Origin: Treponema sp. UBA4326
GTDB lineage: Bacteria; Spirochaetota; Spirochaetia; Treponematales; Treponemataceae
Direction: 5' to 3'
NCBI GenBank assembly: GCA_002393835.1
Contig: DGTW01000336.1
Coordinates: 1 to 5,100, forward strand
DNA: 5,100 nt
The notes beneath the pieces are model-generated. The model was not told the DNA's origin and searched no databases. It saw only the letters and a list, made by a program, of their open reading frames with translations. Within the stretch, counting starts at the first letter, position 1; each line of letters starts with the position of its first letter. Position numbers and translations under genes: made by a program. This document shows, one piece after another, positions 1 through 5,100 of this stretch.

Positions 1-661
1 AGGGAGCATCGCAGTAGCCACCCATTACAGGAAGCATGTCTCCAGTCCAGGCTCCCCCCCAGCCAGTGGCCGTATAAAGGGAAAGCTTAAAACCTGCATC
101 CATGGCGATTTTCTGAAGGCGACGCATGTGAGCCTCCCCCCCCTCCTTTTCGTAGAGACCGCCGCAGTGACCGTACTCGTTCTCCACCTGAATACCGATT
201 ATTGGCTTTTCTGCCGAGGAAGCATCTTCTGGATTCGCTATGAAGTCGCTTACCTGCTCATAAATCTTTTTGTACCATTTTTCTACGGCCGCAAAATATT
301 TCTCGTCATTTGTCCTGACCTCATAGTCTTTCTTCAAAAGCCAGTCAGGGAAACCTCCGTTACGGGTTTCTGCATGAACCCAGGGACCGATTCTCAAAAG
401 GAGCTTTAAGCCGCACTTTTGGACAGTCCCGACGAAATCTCGTAAAGAACGGTCTCCATTCCAGTCATAGGCACCTTCAATTTCCTCATGGTGAATCCAA
501 ATAACATAGGCACTCACAAGAGTGACTCCGCCAGCCTTCATCTTAAGAAGACGCTCTTTCCACTCTGCTCTGGGCACCCTGGAATAATGAATTTCTCCCA
601 TTACGGGGAAAATCCTTTTTCCATCTTTTAAGATACTTACATTATCAAAGCTATAGCTCAT
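1..661 (-). CDS. Glycoside hydrolase family 35 beta-galactosidase, N-terminal part (cut by the window edge)
   Basis: Enzyme expected to remove terminal beta-linked galactose from oligosaccharides by a retaining mechanism. Only codons 1-220 are in the window; the rest, including the expected nucleophile glutamate, lies beyond the left edge. What is seen matches the start of the GH35 TIM barrel: GEIHYSRVPRAEWKERL (residues 22-38), KAGGVTLVSAYVIW (42-55), RIGPWVHAE (90-98), NGGFPDWLL (101-109) and the hallmark IQVENEYG (157-164). By family knowledge E162, the glutamate after the Asn, is the acid/base. There is no signal peptide, so a cytoplasmic enzyme is inferred, acting on imported sugars. The ATG at 661 follows an AAGGAAG ribosome site about 7 bases upstream and lies 30 bases after the permease stop, so the gene belongs to the operon. 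The motif HHEE (57-60) stands where many GH35 enzymes have NxHEP, suggesting a bacterial subgroup. Two G tracts interrupt the coding sequence. Family call is firm; exact substrate is inferred. Confidence 0.93.
   Translation of the reverse strand, partial: MSYSFDNVSILKDGKRIFPVMGEIHYSRVPRAEWKERLLKMKAGGVTLVSAYVIWIHHEEIEGAYDWNGDRSLRDFVGTVQKCGLKLLLRIGPWVHAETRNGGFPDWLLKKDYEVRTNDEKYFAAVEKWYKKIYEQVSDFIANPEDASSAEKPIIGIQVENEYGHCGGLYEKEGGEAHMRRLQKIAMDAGFKLSLYTATGWGGAWTGDMLPVMGGYCDAP
54..60 (-). repeat. Seven-base G tract inside the GH35 gene
   Basis: A run of seven G on the coding strand spans the codons for W201-G202-G203. It is in frame here. It is shorter than typical phase-variable tracts, but it is the second G run within about 90 bases of the same gene. 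Confidence 0.6.
136..143 (-). repeat. Eight-base G tract inside the GH35 gene
   Basis: A run of eight G on the coding strand encodes the end of E173, G174, G175 and the start of E176, shortly after the catalytic ENEYG motif. The reading frame is intact in this copy. Gain or loss of one base would shift the frame and end the protein long before the second catalytic glutamate. Whether the length varies in the population cannot be told from one sequence. Confidence 0.7.
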
Positions 662-664
662 AAC

Positions 665-672
665 TCTTCCTT
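665..672 (-). promoter_or_regulatory. Ribosome binding site of the GH35 gene
   Basis: AAGGAAGA on the minus strand, about 4-11 bases before the ATG at 661. It lies in the 30-base gap after the upstream permease stop (692-694). The gap is A/T-rich and holds no visible hairpin or terminator, so read-through from the permease genes is expected. Confidence 0.65.
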
Positions 673-691
673 TTTTAATTTTATAGAAACC

Positions 692-1534
692 TTATTCCTT
701 TACGGCCGCCCCACCAAAACTGGAAATCAGCGTTTTTTGGGTCATCAAAAAGAACAAGACAAATGGAATGGAAACCAAAAGGGAACCCGCCGCGAATATC
801 GTGAATTCATTTTTTTTCTCTGACACAAAGCCAAAAAGACCAAGGGCCAGAGTCTGATTCTCGGTGCTACGAAGAACCATTTTTGGGAAAATAAAGTCCA
901 TCCATGGAGCCGTAAAACTGGTAATTGCAAGGAAAATGATGATTGGTTTTGCTACCGGCAAAATTATCTGAAGGAAAACCCTCAAGTGGCTGGCTCCGTC
1001 AATTCTCGCCGCTTCGTCAAGGCTTTTTGAAACAGTATCCATGTAGTTTTTGACCAGCCAGGCATTGTAGGGAATGTTGCCGGCCGTATAAACAAGGACA
1101 AGCCCCCAAAGGGTATCAAGTCCTCCCACGCGAAGAAGAATCACATAAATTGCAATCATTCCGACAAAAGAAGGAAATATCTGCAAGACAAGGAGACTCA
1201 GAAGAAAAGATTTTTTGAAGCGGAAGTTAAAACGGCTGAAAACATAGGCAGAAAGTGACGAAAGAACCACTGTGGCCGCACTGGTCTCCAGAGCGATAAT
1301 CAGGGTATTTAAAAACCACCTTCCGTAGTCAGTTTTTGTAAACAAATCAATGAAATGCTGCAGGGTAAATCCGCCCGCAAATGGAATTATGTTCAGAGAA
1401 GCAATAGAATTTCCCGGGGCGAAGGCTCCGCTAACGACATAAATCAGAGGATAAATGACGAAAAAAGAAATCAGCAAAAAAATACAGTAAATAAGAGCCC
1501 TGTTAATCGAATCTGATATTCTTAAATTGCTCAT
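692..1534 (-). CDS. Sugar ABC transporter permease, MalG/GanQ type
   Basis: One of two inner-membrane subunits forming the channel of an oligosaccharide importer (CUT1 family); partner of the MalF-type permease encoded just upstream. The protein has 280 residues, usual for MalG/GanQ. Hydrophobic segments lie near residues 14-36, 74-99, 110-133, 143-160, 192-208 and 246-266, consistent with six membrane spans. The cytoplasmic EAA loop that docks on the ATPase is complete: EAARIDG at 174-180, continuing to LPVAKP (192-197). The C-terminus FGGAAVKE resembles the usual MalG-family ending (GAVK), whose tail in MalG touches the ATPase. The ATG at 1534 overlaps the upstream stop as ATGA, and its ribosome site lies in the upstream gene, so the two permeases are probably translated in coupled fashion at similar levels. 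Family assignment is very secure; the sugar is inferred from the neighbouring GH35 enzyme. Confidence 0.96.
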   Translation of the reverse strand: MSNLRISDSINRALIYCIFLLISFFVIYPLIYVVSGAFAPGNSIASLNIIPFAGGFTLQHFIDLFTKTDYGRWFLNTLIIALETSAATVVLSSLSAYVFSRFNFRFKKSFLLSLLVLQIFPSFVGMIAIYVILLRVGGLDTLWGLVLVYTAGNIPYNAWLVKNYMDTVSKSLDEAARIDGASHLRVFLQIILPVAKPIIIFLAITSFTAPWMDFIFPKMVLRSTENQTLALGLFGFVSEKKNEFTIFAAGSLLVSIPFVLFFLMTQKTLISSFGGAAVKE

Positions 1535-2847
1535 AGTGACCCCTCCTTATAAGCCTTAGTCTGCCTGAACTGCCAGATTGCAAATGGAGCAAGCACGATA
1601 AAAATCATCACCGCAATGACTGAAGCATAGTTGTATTTCATAAGCGTAATAGTGAGTTTATAAATCCAGGTGACAAGGATATCCGTGCCTCCGGCAAGCG
1701 TAGTCGTTGAGTCTGCAACTGTCGGAGCACCGTTTGTAAGGAAGTAAATCGCTCCGAAATTGTTCACATTGTGGGCAAAACTCATGATAATCAAAGGCAG
1801 GGTCTGATACAAAACCAGAGGCAGGGTTATATGAGCAAAAAGCTGTCTTTTATTGGCTCCGTCTATCCTGGCGGCCTCGTTCATGTCCTCGCTGATTGCC
1901 GTCATAGTTCCAAGGGAAAGGAGCATAAAGTAGCCGAAGCCAGCCCAAAGATTTACCATAACGCAGGTGAATTGAGCCATGATTGGAGTTCCAAGCCAGG
2001 GAATCGGCTGGCTGATAAGACCGATGTGCATTAAAGTACGGTTTACTATTCCGAAAGAGCCGTTCAGGAGGTTTTTCCACACCAGCATTGAAACAACGCT
2101 GGGAACGGCATAAGGAAGGATAAAAATGAAGCGGAAAACAGGCGAAAAATGGAAATTAATTTCCTTCAGCCAGACGGCAACTATAAGGCCTCCAAAATAG
2201 CAGGTGAATGTGGCTAGGAAAGCCCAGGCCAAAGTCCAAATCACGACCCTTAAAAATCCAACTGACCAGGCATTATCCCCGGCAAGAAGCTGGGTAAAAT
2301 TTTCGAAGCCAACCCAGTCCACGGTGTTGTTAGGCGGAATATGAGATGGATCTGAATAATTGGTAAAGGCCACCAGAACGCTGAAAACAAGTGGAACAAC
2401 AACAAAAATAACGATGATGACGAATGCAGGGGTCAGGCCAAAAATTGGAAAAGACTTTCCCAGCGTGCTTTCAAGAAGCTCTTTTTGACTCCTGAAGCAA
2501 CCTGTCCTGCAATATTCCCTGTACTGTGCCCGTGCGCTTTTTATGCTGAGAACATAGACTATCACAAAAAAAGCGACAAGAGCCAGGACAAGAATTCCGT
2601 CAATCATCATAAAAATTGAATTGTCACGCATTTTTATTGGAAGCTCAGGATGAGGACTTCCCAAAGTGACAAGCCCCGTAAGTTTTCCTAAAATCGATGG
2701 CAAAAAACAAAGGAAAAGCACTTCGCACAGAATAAAAAAGGCACCTTTTATGTAGTCTTTTAGAAAAACAATATGACTCAGTCCCATAAATGAAGAGGAA
2801 AAGAAAGTAATTTTTCTTAAATCACTCAGATCACGTCTAAGTTCCAT
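1531..2847 (-). CDS. Sugar ABC transporter permease, MalF/GanP type
   Basis: Second channel subunit of the same CUT1 importer. The 438 residues show about eight hydrophobic segments: near 33-57, 79-101, 135-161, 198-227, 238-258, 291-314, 347-370 and 407-426. The first two form an N-terminal extension before the six-span core, as in MalF, GanP and MdxF. The large periplasmic loop of E. coli MalF is absent: only about 37 residues separate spans three and four. The EAA loop is present (EAARIDG, 324-330, continuing to LPLV at 342-345). NNFGAIYFLTNGAP (362-375) and AGGTDILVTWIYKLT (385-399) are strongly MalF/GanP-like. The polar stretch 102-133 (Arg, Lys, Cys-rich) is a cytoplasmic linker and looks less conserved. 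The ATG at 2847 follows AAAGGAA after a 15-base gap from the binding-protein gene; the stop overlaps the next start. Substrate specificity cannot be read from this subunit alone. Confidence 0.96.
   Translation of the reverse strand: MELRRDLSDLRKITFFSSSFMGLSHIVFLKDYIKGAFFILCEVLFLCFLPSILGKLTGLVTLGSPHPELPIKMRDNSIFMMIDGILVLALVAFFVIVYVLSIKSARAQYREYCRTGCFRSQKELLESTLGKSFPIFGLTPAFVIIVIFVVVPLVFSVLVAFTNYSDPSHIPPNNTVDWVGFENFTQLLAGDNAWSVGFLRVVIWTLAWAFLATFTCYFGGLIVAVWLKEINFHFSPVFRFIFILPYAVPSVVSMLVWKNLLNGSFGIVNRTLMHIGLISQPIPWLGTPIMAQFTCVMVNLWAGFGYFMLLSLGTMTAISEDMNEAARIDGANKRQLFAHITLPLVLYQTLPLIIMSFAHNVNNFGAIYFLTNGAPTVADSTTTLAGGTDILVTWIYKLTITLMKYNYASVIAVMIFIVLAPFAIWQFRQTKAYKEGSL
1541..1548 (-). promoter_or_regulatory. 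Ribosome binding site of the MalG-type gene, inside the MalF-type coding end
   Basis: AAGGAGGG on the minus strand lies six bases before the ATG at 1534 and is also read as the Lys-Glu-Gly codons near the end of the upstream permease. Together with the ATGA stop/start overlap (1531-1534), it points to translational coupling of the two channel subunits. Confidence 0.85.
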
Positions 2848-2853
2848 AACAAG

Positions 2854-2860
2854 TTCCTTT
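2854..2860 (-). promoter_or_regulatory. Ribosome binding site of the MalF-type gene
   Basis: AAAGGAA on the minus strand, six bases before the ATG at 2847. It begins within 5 bases of the upstream stop codon (2863-2865). The short gap leaves no room for a hairpin that could separate binding-protein and permease expression. Confidence 0.65.
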
Positions 2861-2862
2861 TT

Positions 2863-4062
2863 TTACTTACTGACGATTGTGGAATTACAGGCATCAAGCT
2901 CGGCCTTGACATCCGCGCCGCCCCAAATGTTCCTGCTGGCATTGTTCATGGCCTCCCAGAACATGGCAATTTCAGGAATCGAAGGCATAGGGAAAGCATA
3001 GCTGAGCTGCTTCAGGAATCCTTCTGCATAGGGACTTTCAAGGGGAATGTCTACCCCCGGCAAAGCTCCTGTAATTTCAAAACGCAATTTTTGCATTTCA
3101 TCGCTCATAAGGAAAAGAGCGAATTCATTTGCTTCTGCCGGATGGTCTGTATAAGCGGAAACAAACATTGCCCTGATACCGCTGAAAGAAGCAGACGGAG
3201 TGTTTTCTCCAGGCAGAGAAGGAAGAGGAGCGACCCCAAAATCAATTCCCGCCTTTTCAAAGGCAAGTACATTCCAAAGTCCCGTGATGTGCATTGCAGC
3301 CTTACCGCTTTGGAAAGCTCCATCGACGCTGGCTGTCTCCAAATCACTTGCCGCAACAGGAAGAATCGGGCGAAGGCTCTGGAAAAACTCCATTCCCTTA
3401 ACCGCAGCAGGACTGTTGATATAGGAATTTTTGCGGTCATTGCCGTCTTTACCGAAAAGACGGTTGCCCTGAGCCGTAGTGAAAATTATCGTGTAATAGC
3501 CTTCACCAACATTCATTACGAAGCCCTGCTTGTCCGGGTTCTTTGAATTAAAGTCTGAAGTCCATTTTTTGAGCTCTTCCCAAGTTTTTGGAAGCTCTTT
3601 TTCTGAAATCAGTTTTTTGTTGTAAAAAAGGGCGTAAGTTTCAGCCGAAACCGGATAGCCATACATTATTCCGTCATAAGTAAGGGCCTTGGCACATGAA
3701 GCAAGGGCATGGGCTTTTACCTCATCAACATTGGCTGTGGCAAGGACATGTCCCCCGGCCACGAGAGAGCCAAGTTTATCATGTGGGGCGGAAAAGACAT
3801 CCGCTCCCTTTCCGGCAGGACCATCGAGGGCAATCTGCCCCACGGAATCGGCACTCTCAACGTTCTGATAGTTTATCTTGATGTTAGGATGAGTCTGCTC
3901 AAAGATAACGCCAGCCCGCTTGATGAATTCGTCCGGTCCGTTAGTTGACTCCCAGACGGTAAGTGTAATTTTCTCTTCACCAGACTTTTTCTTTTCGTTA
4001 CAACCCATAAAAAAGACCAAAAGCAAAAGAGAAATTATTCCAACAACGACATTTTTTTTCAT
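2863..4062 (-). CDS. Sugar-binding lipoprotein of the ABC importer, MalE/GanS type
   Basis: Extracytoplasmic receptor that captures an oligosaccharide and delivers it to the MalF/MalG-type channel. The 399 residues begin with MKKN, a hydrophobic stretch (5-19) and a lipobox ending FMGC, so Cys21 is the likely lipidated first residue; Phe at -3 is permissive, as seen in spirochaetes. A charged KKK linker follows. From residue 31 it is a family 1 solute-binding protein close in layout to E. coli MalE: ADVFSAPHDKLG (87-98), YPVSAETYALFYNK (136-149), PKTWEEL (158-164), FQSGKAAMHITGLW (250-263) and MPSIPEIAMFW (359-369). Aligning by eye, maltose-contact residues D65, E111, E153, Y155, W230 and W340 of MalE are kept (D95, E141, E187, Y189, W263, W369), but W62 becomes A92 and Y341 becomes E370, so the ligand probably differs from maltose. 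Beta-galacto-oligosaccharide is inferred from the GH35 neighbour. The ATG at 4062 has a strong ribosome site that overlaps the repressor stop. Confidence 0.95.
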   Translation of the reverse strand: MKKNVVVGIISLLLLVFFMGCNEKKKSGEEKITLTVWESTNGPDEFIKRAGVIFEQTHPNIKINYQNVESADSVGQIALDGPAGKGADVFSAPHDKLGSLVAGGHVLATANVDEVKAHALASCAKALTYDGIMYGYPVSAETYALFYNKKLISEKELPKTWEELKKWTSDFNSKNPDKQGFVMNVGEGYYTIIFTTAQGNRLFGKDGNDRKNSYINSPAAVKGMEFFQSLRPILPVAASDLETASVDGAFQSGKAAMHITGLWNVLAFEKAGIDFGVAPLPSLPGENTPSASFSGIRAMFVSAYTDHPAEANEFALFLMSDEMQKLRFEITGALPGVDIPLESPYAEGFLKQLSYAFPMPSIPEIAMFWEAMNNASRNIWGGADVKAELDACNSTIVSK

Positions 4063-4068
4063 ATTGTG

Positions 4069-4076
4069 CCTCCTTT
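4069..4076 (-). promoter_or_regulatory. Strong ribosome binding site of the binding-protein gene, overlapping the repressor stop
   Basis: AAAGGAGG on the minus strand, six bases before the ATG at 4062. The TAA of the LacI-family gene (4075-4077) shares its first bases. It is the best ribosome site in the window together with that of the MalG-type gene, fitting the need for more binding protein than repressor, whose own start has no clear site. Confidence 0.85.
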
Positions 4077-5070
4077 ATTCTGTTGATGACCGCACTGCGA
4101 AAGAGCAGTCAACATAATTTATATTCTCACATTCATTTCCCTTAATTAAGGCAAGGGAAAGCTCCGTAGCTTTTTCTCCCAAGGCAAAGGCATCGACTTT
4201 AAGGGCGCTGATTGCGGGAGAGTGGCTTTGCAAAAGAAGGCTGTCATGGAAGGAAGCGAGCTTGACATCCTTTCCGACGGCAATTTCTTTTTTATCAAGG
4301 ATTTCAAGAACCTGCATACAAACCACATCGTCAGAACAAAGAATCAGGCTCCAGTTCTTAAGTGAAATTTCATCAACCATATCGCTGGCTTCGGTACAGA
4401 CGGCATAGTGAAATGAAAGCATAGAATCTTCCATTCCGCTCAAGAATCCCGAAAGACGATTGTTATTGGCCTCAACATCAAGGGAACCGCATACAAAAAG
4501 CACATTTGAATTCTCAGAAAGATTTTTTACGCAAACTTTCGTGAATTCGGCACAGCTCTCTTTCATCCTGGAGTCAACCTGAACAATGTCTTTTCCGGCT
4601 CCAGAACCAATTACAACAAAGGGAATACCGGATTTTTTAAGAAGGGCAATATTTTCGTCTTCCCTTTTCAGCTGCGTCAAAATCACGGCATCAACTTTTT
4701 TGTTTTCAATGACTCTCTCAAGAATTTCCCTGTCTTTTTTCTCGGTCATGCAAACGAGGGCACTATAGCCTTCACGGGCAGCCCTGCTTACGATTCCCGA
4801 AAGACACTCATGGAAAAACATCATTTGCAGGGCAGTTGCCTCAAAAGGCATGGCCACGGCAAGGTTAAGGGTTTTTTGCCCAGCCAGGGCCTTTGCCACA
4901 AGATTTGGCTTAAAGCCATGTTTTCTGGCACATTCCCGCACCCGATTCTTTGTTTCCACCGAGATTCGTGAAGAATCAGACAGTGCCCTTGATACCGTAC
5001 TTTTTGAGATTCCCAACTCATTGGCGATGTCATCCATCGTATAGCTATCATTGTGTGTCATGGCAGTCAT
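4075..5070 (-). CDS. LacI-family transcriptional repressor, probable local regulator of the operon
   Basis: DNA-binding repressor expected to release its operator when a sugar ligand binds. Numbered from the ATG at 5070 (331 residues): a LacI helix-turn-helix at 11-31 (TMDDIANELGISKSTVSRAL), then hinge helix PNLVAKALAG (55-64), very like PNRVAQQLAG of E. coli LacI, with Leu62 as the minor-groove lever. The periplasmic-binding-protein-like core runs from about 68 to the end. R205 in NNNRLSGF fits the sugar-contact Arg of the family, but the usual GFDD reads SFHDS (273-277), with His where LacI has Asp274; the core is otherwise divergent. The start is uncertain: the frame is open to a TTG at 5097, but that lies inside the operator; ATG codons at 5070, 5061 and 5037 are possible, and none has a clear ribosome site. 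The ATG at 5037 would trim the helix-turn-helix, so 5070 or 5061 is preferred. It is followed without a gap by the binding-protein gene, so it is likely first in the operon. The ligand is unknown. Confidence 0.92.
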   Translation of the reverse strand: MTAMTHNDSYTMDDIANELGISKSTVSRALSDSSRISVETKNRVRECARKHGFKPNLVAKALAGQKTLNLAVAMPFEATALQMMFFHECLSGIVSRAAREGYSALVCMTEKKDREILERVIENKKVDAVILTQLKREDENIALLKKSGIPFVVIGSGAGKDIVQVDSRMKESCAEFTKVCVKNLSENSNVLFVCGSLDVEANNNRLSGFLSGMEDSMLSFHYAVCTEASDMVDEISLKNWSLILCSDDVVCMQVLEILDKKEIAVGKDVKLASFHDSLLLQSHSPAISALKVDAFALGEKATELSLALIKGNECENINYVDCSFAVRSSTE

Positions 5071-5077
5071 ATACTTA

Positions 5078-5097
5078 TTGTGCAACCGATTGCACAA
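5078..5097. promoter_or_regulatory. LacI-type operator ahead of the repressor gene
   Basis: On the minus strand the site reads TTGTGCAATCGGTTGCACAA: a 20-base palindrome with nine of ten pairs matching (only 5086/5089 fail) and a central CG at 5087-5088. This is the usual form of LacI/GalR-family operators, where the hinge leucine enters the central CG step, and the repressor next to it keeps that leucine. The site ends 7 bases before the ATG at 5070, placing it over or just after the promoter, most of which must lie beyond the right edge. The most economical reading is self-regulation and control of the whole operon. A catabolite-control protein of the CcpA family could also bind, because the core partly resembles a cre site, but the T before the CG and the G ahead of the final CA fit cre poorly. 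Confidence 0.82.
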
Positions 5098-5100
5098 ATT

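Noticed and set aside
128..409. Plus-strand open frame of 93 codons
   Set aside because: It lies fully antisense to the conserved GH35 catalytic region and starts at the C tract; it shows no recognisable family and no ribosome site.
662..691. Possible terminator or processing hairpin between the MalG-type and GH35 genes
   Set aside because: The gap is A/T-rich, but no inverted repeat of useful length is visible, and a ribosome site occupies its end.
2848..2862. Possible hairpin after the binding-protein gene that would raise its expression relative to the permeases
   Set aside because: Only 15 bases separate the genes and they hold a ribosome site; no inverted repeat is visible.
3091..3546. 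Plus-strand open frame of 151 codons opposite the binding-protein gene
   Set aside because: The minus strand here encodes conserved MalE-type motifs; the plus frame is Arg- and Cys-rich with no domain pattern, as expected for a shadow.
4051..4059. A run of eight A at the start of the binding-protein gene as a possible slippage switch
   Set aside because: It encodes the Lys-Lys-Asn start typical of bacterial signal peptides in A-rich genomes; no other sign of variation is seen.
4064..4069. TTGTGC, identical to six bases of the operator half, just before the binding-protein start
   Set aside because: There is no matching second half at the right spacing, and the bases next to it form the ribosome site; a six-base match is expected by chance.

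Overview
The window holds one compact minus-strand operon for uptake and intracellular breakdown of an oligosaccharide, most likely a beta-galactoside. In transcription order, from the right edge to the left, it reads: a LacI-family repressor (about 5070 to 4075), a MalE-type sugar-binding lipoprotein (4062 to 2863), a MalF/GanP-type permease (2847 to 1531), a MalG/GanQ-type permease (1534 to 692), and the first 220 codons of a family 35 glycoside hydrolase (661 to the left edge). I see no real gene on the plus strand. No gap between genes exceeds about 30 bases, and I see no tRNA, rRNA, CRISPR array, insertion sequence or internal terminator.

Regulation can be read at the right edge. A 20-base near-perfect palindrome with a central CG (5078-5097) lies just ahead of the repressor gene. 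It has the form of a LacI/GalR-family operator. The repressor's stop codon lies inside the ribosome binding site of the binding-protein gene, so the repressor is probably the first gene of the operon and controls itself together with the transporter and the enzyme.

The genes fit together as follows. The lipoprotein captures the oligosaccharide outside the cytoplasmic membrane, and the two permeases carry it inward. The glycosidase has no signal peptide, so it would act in the cytoplasm and release galactose. The repressor would sense the incoming sugar or a product. No ATPase gene is present in the window, so the transporter probably uses a shared MsmX/MalK-type ATPase encoded elsewhere, unless one lies beyond the left edge. 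The layout resembles the galactan (gan) locus of Bacillus subtilis (GanR, GanS, GanP, GanQ, GanA), but with a GH35 enzyme where Bacillus has GH42.

Organism: a bacterium of moderate G+C with A-rich ribosome sites. The permissive lipobox (FMGC) and the gene style are compatible with a carbohydrate-fermenting spirochaete such as a gut or rumen Treponema. A Firmicute cannot be excluded from this sequence alone. The region is a well-organised metabolic operon, and I found no clearly new biological system in it. The points most worth checking are the operator and self-regulation, the altered sugar-pocket residues in the binding protein and repressor, and the G tracts in the glycosidase gene.
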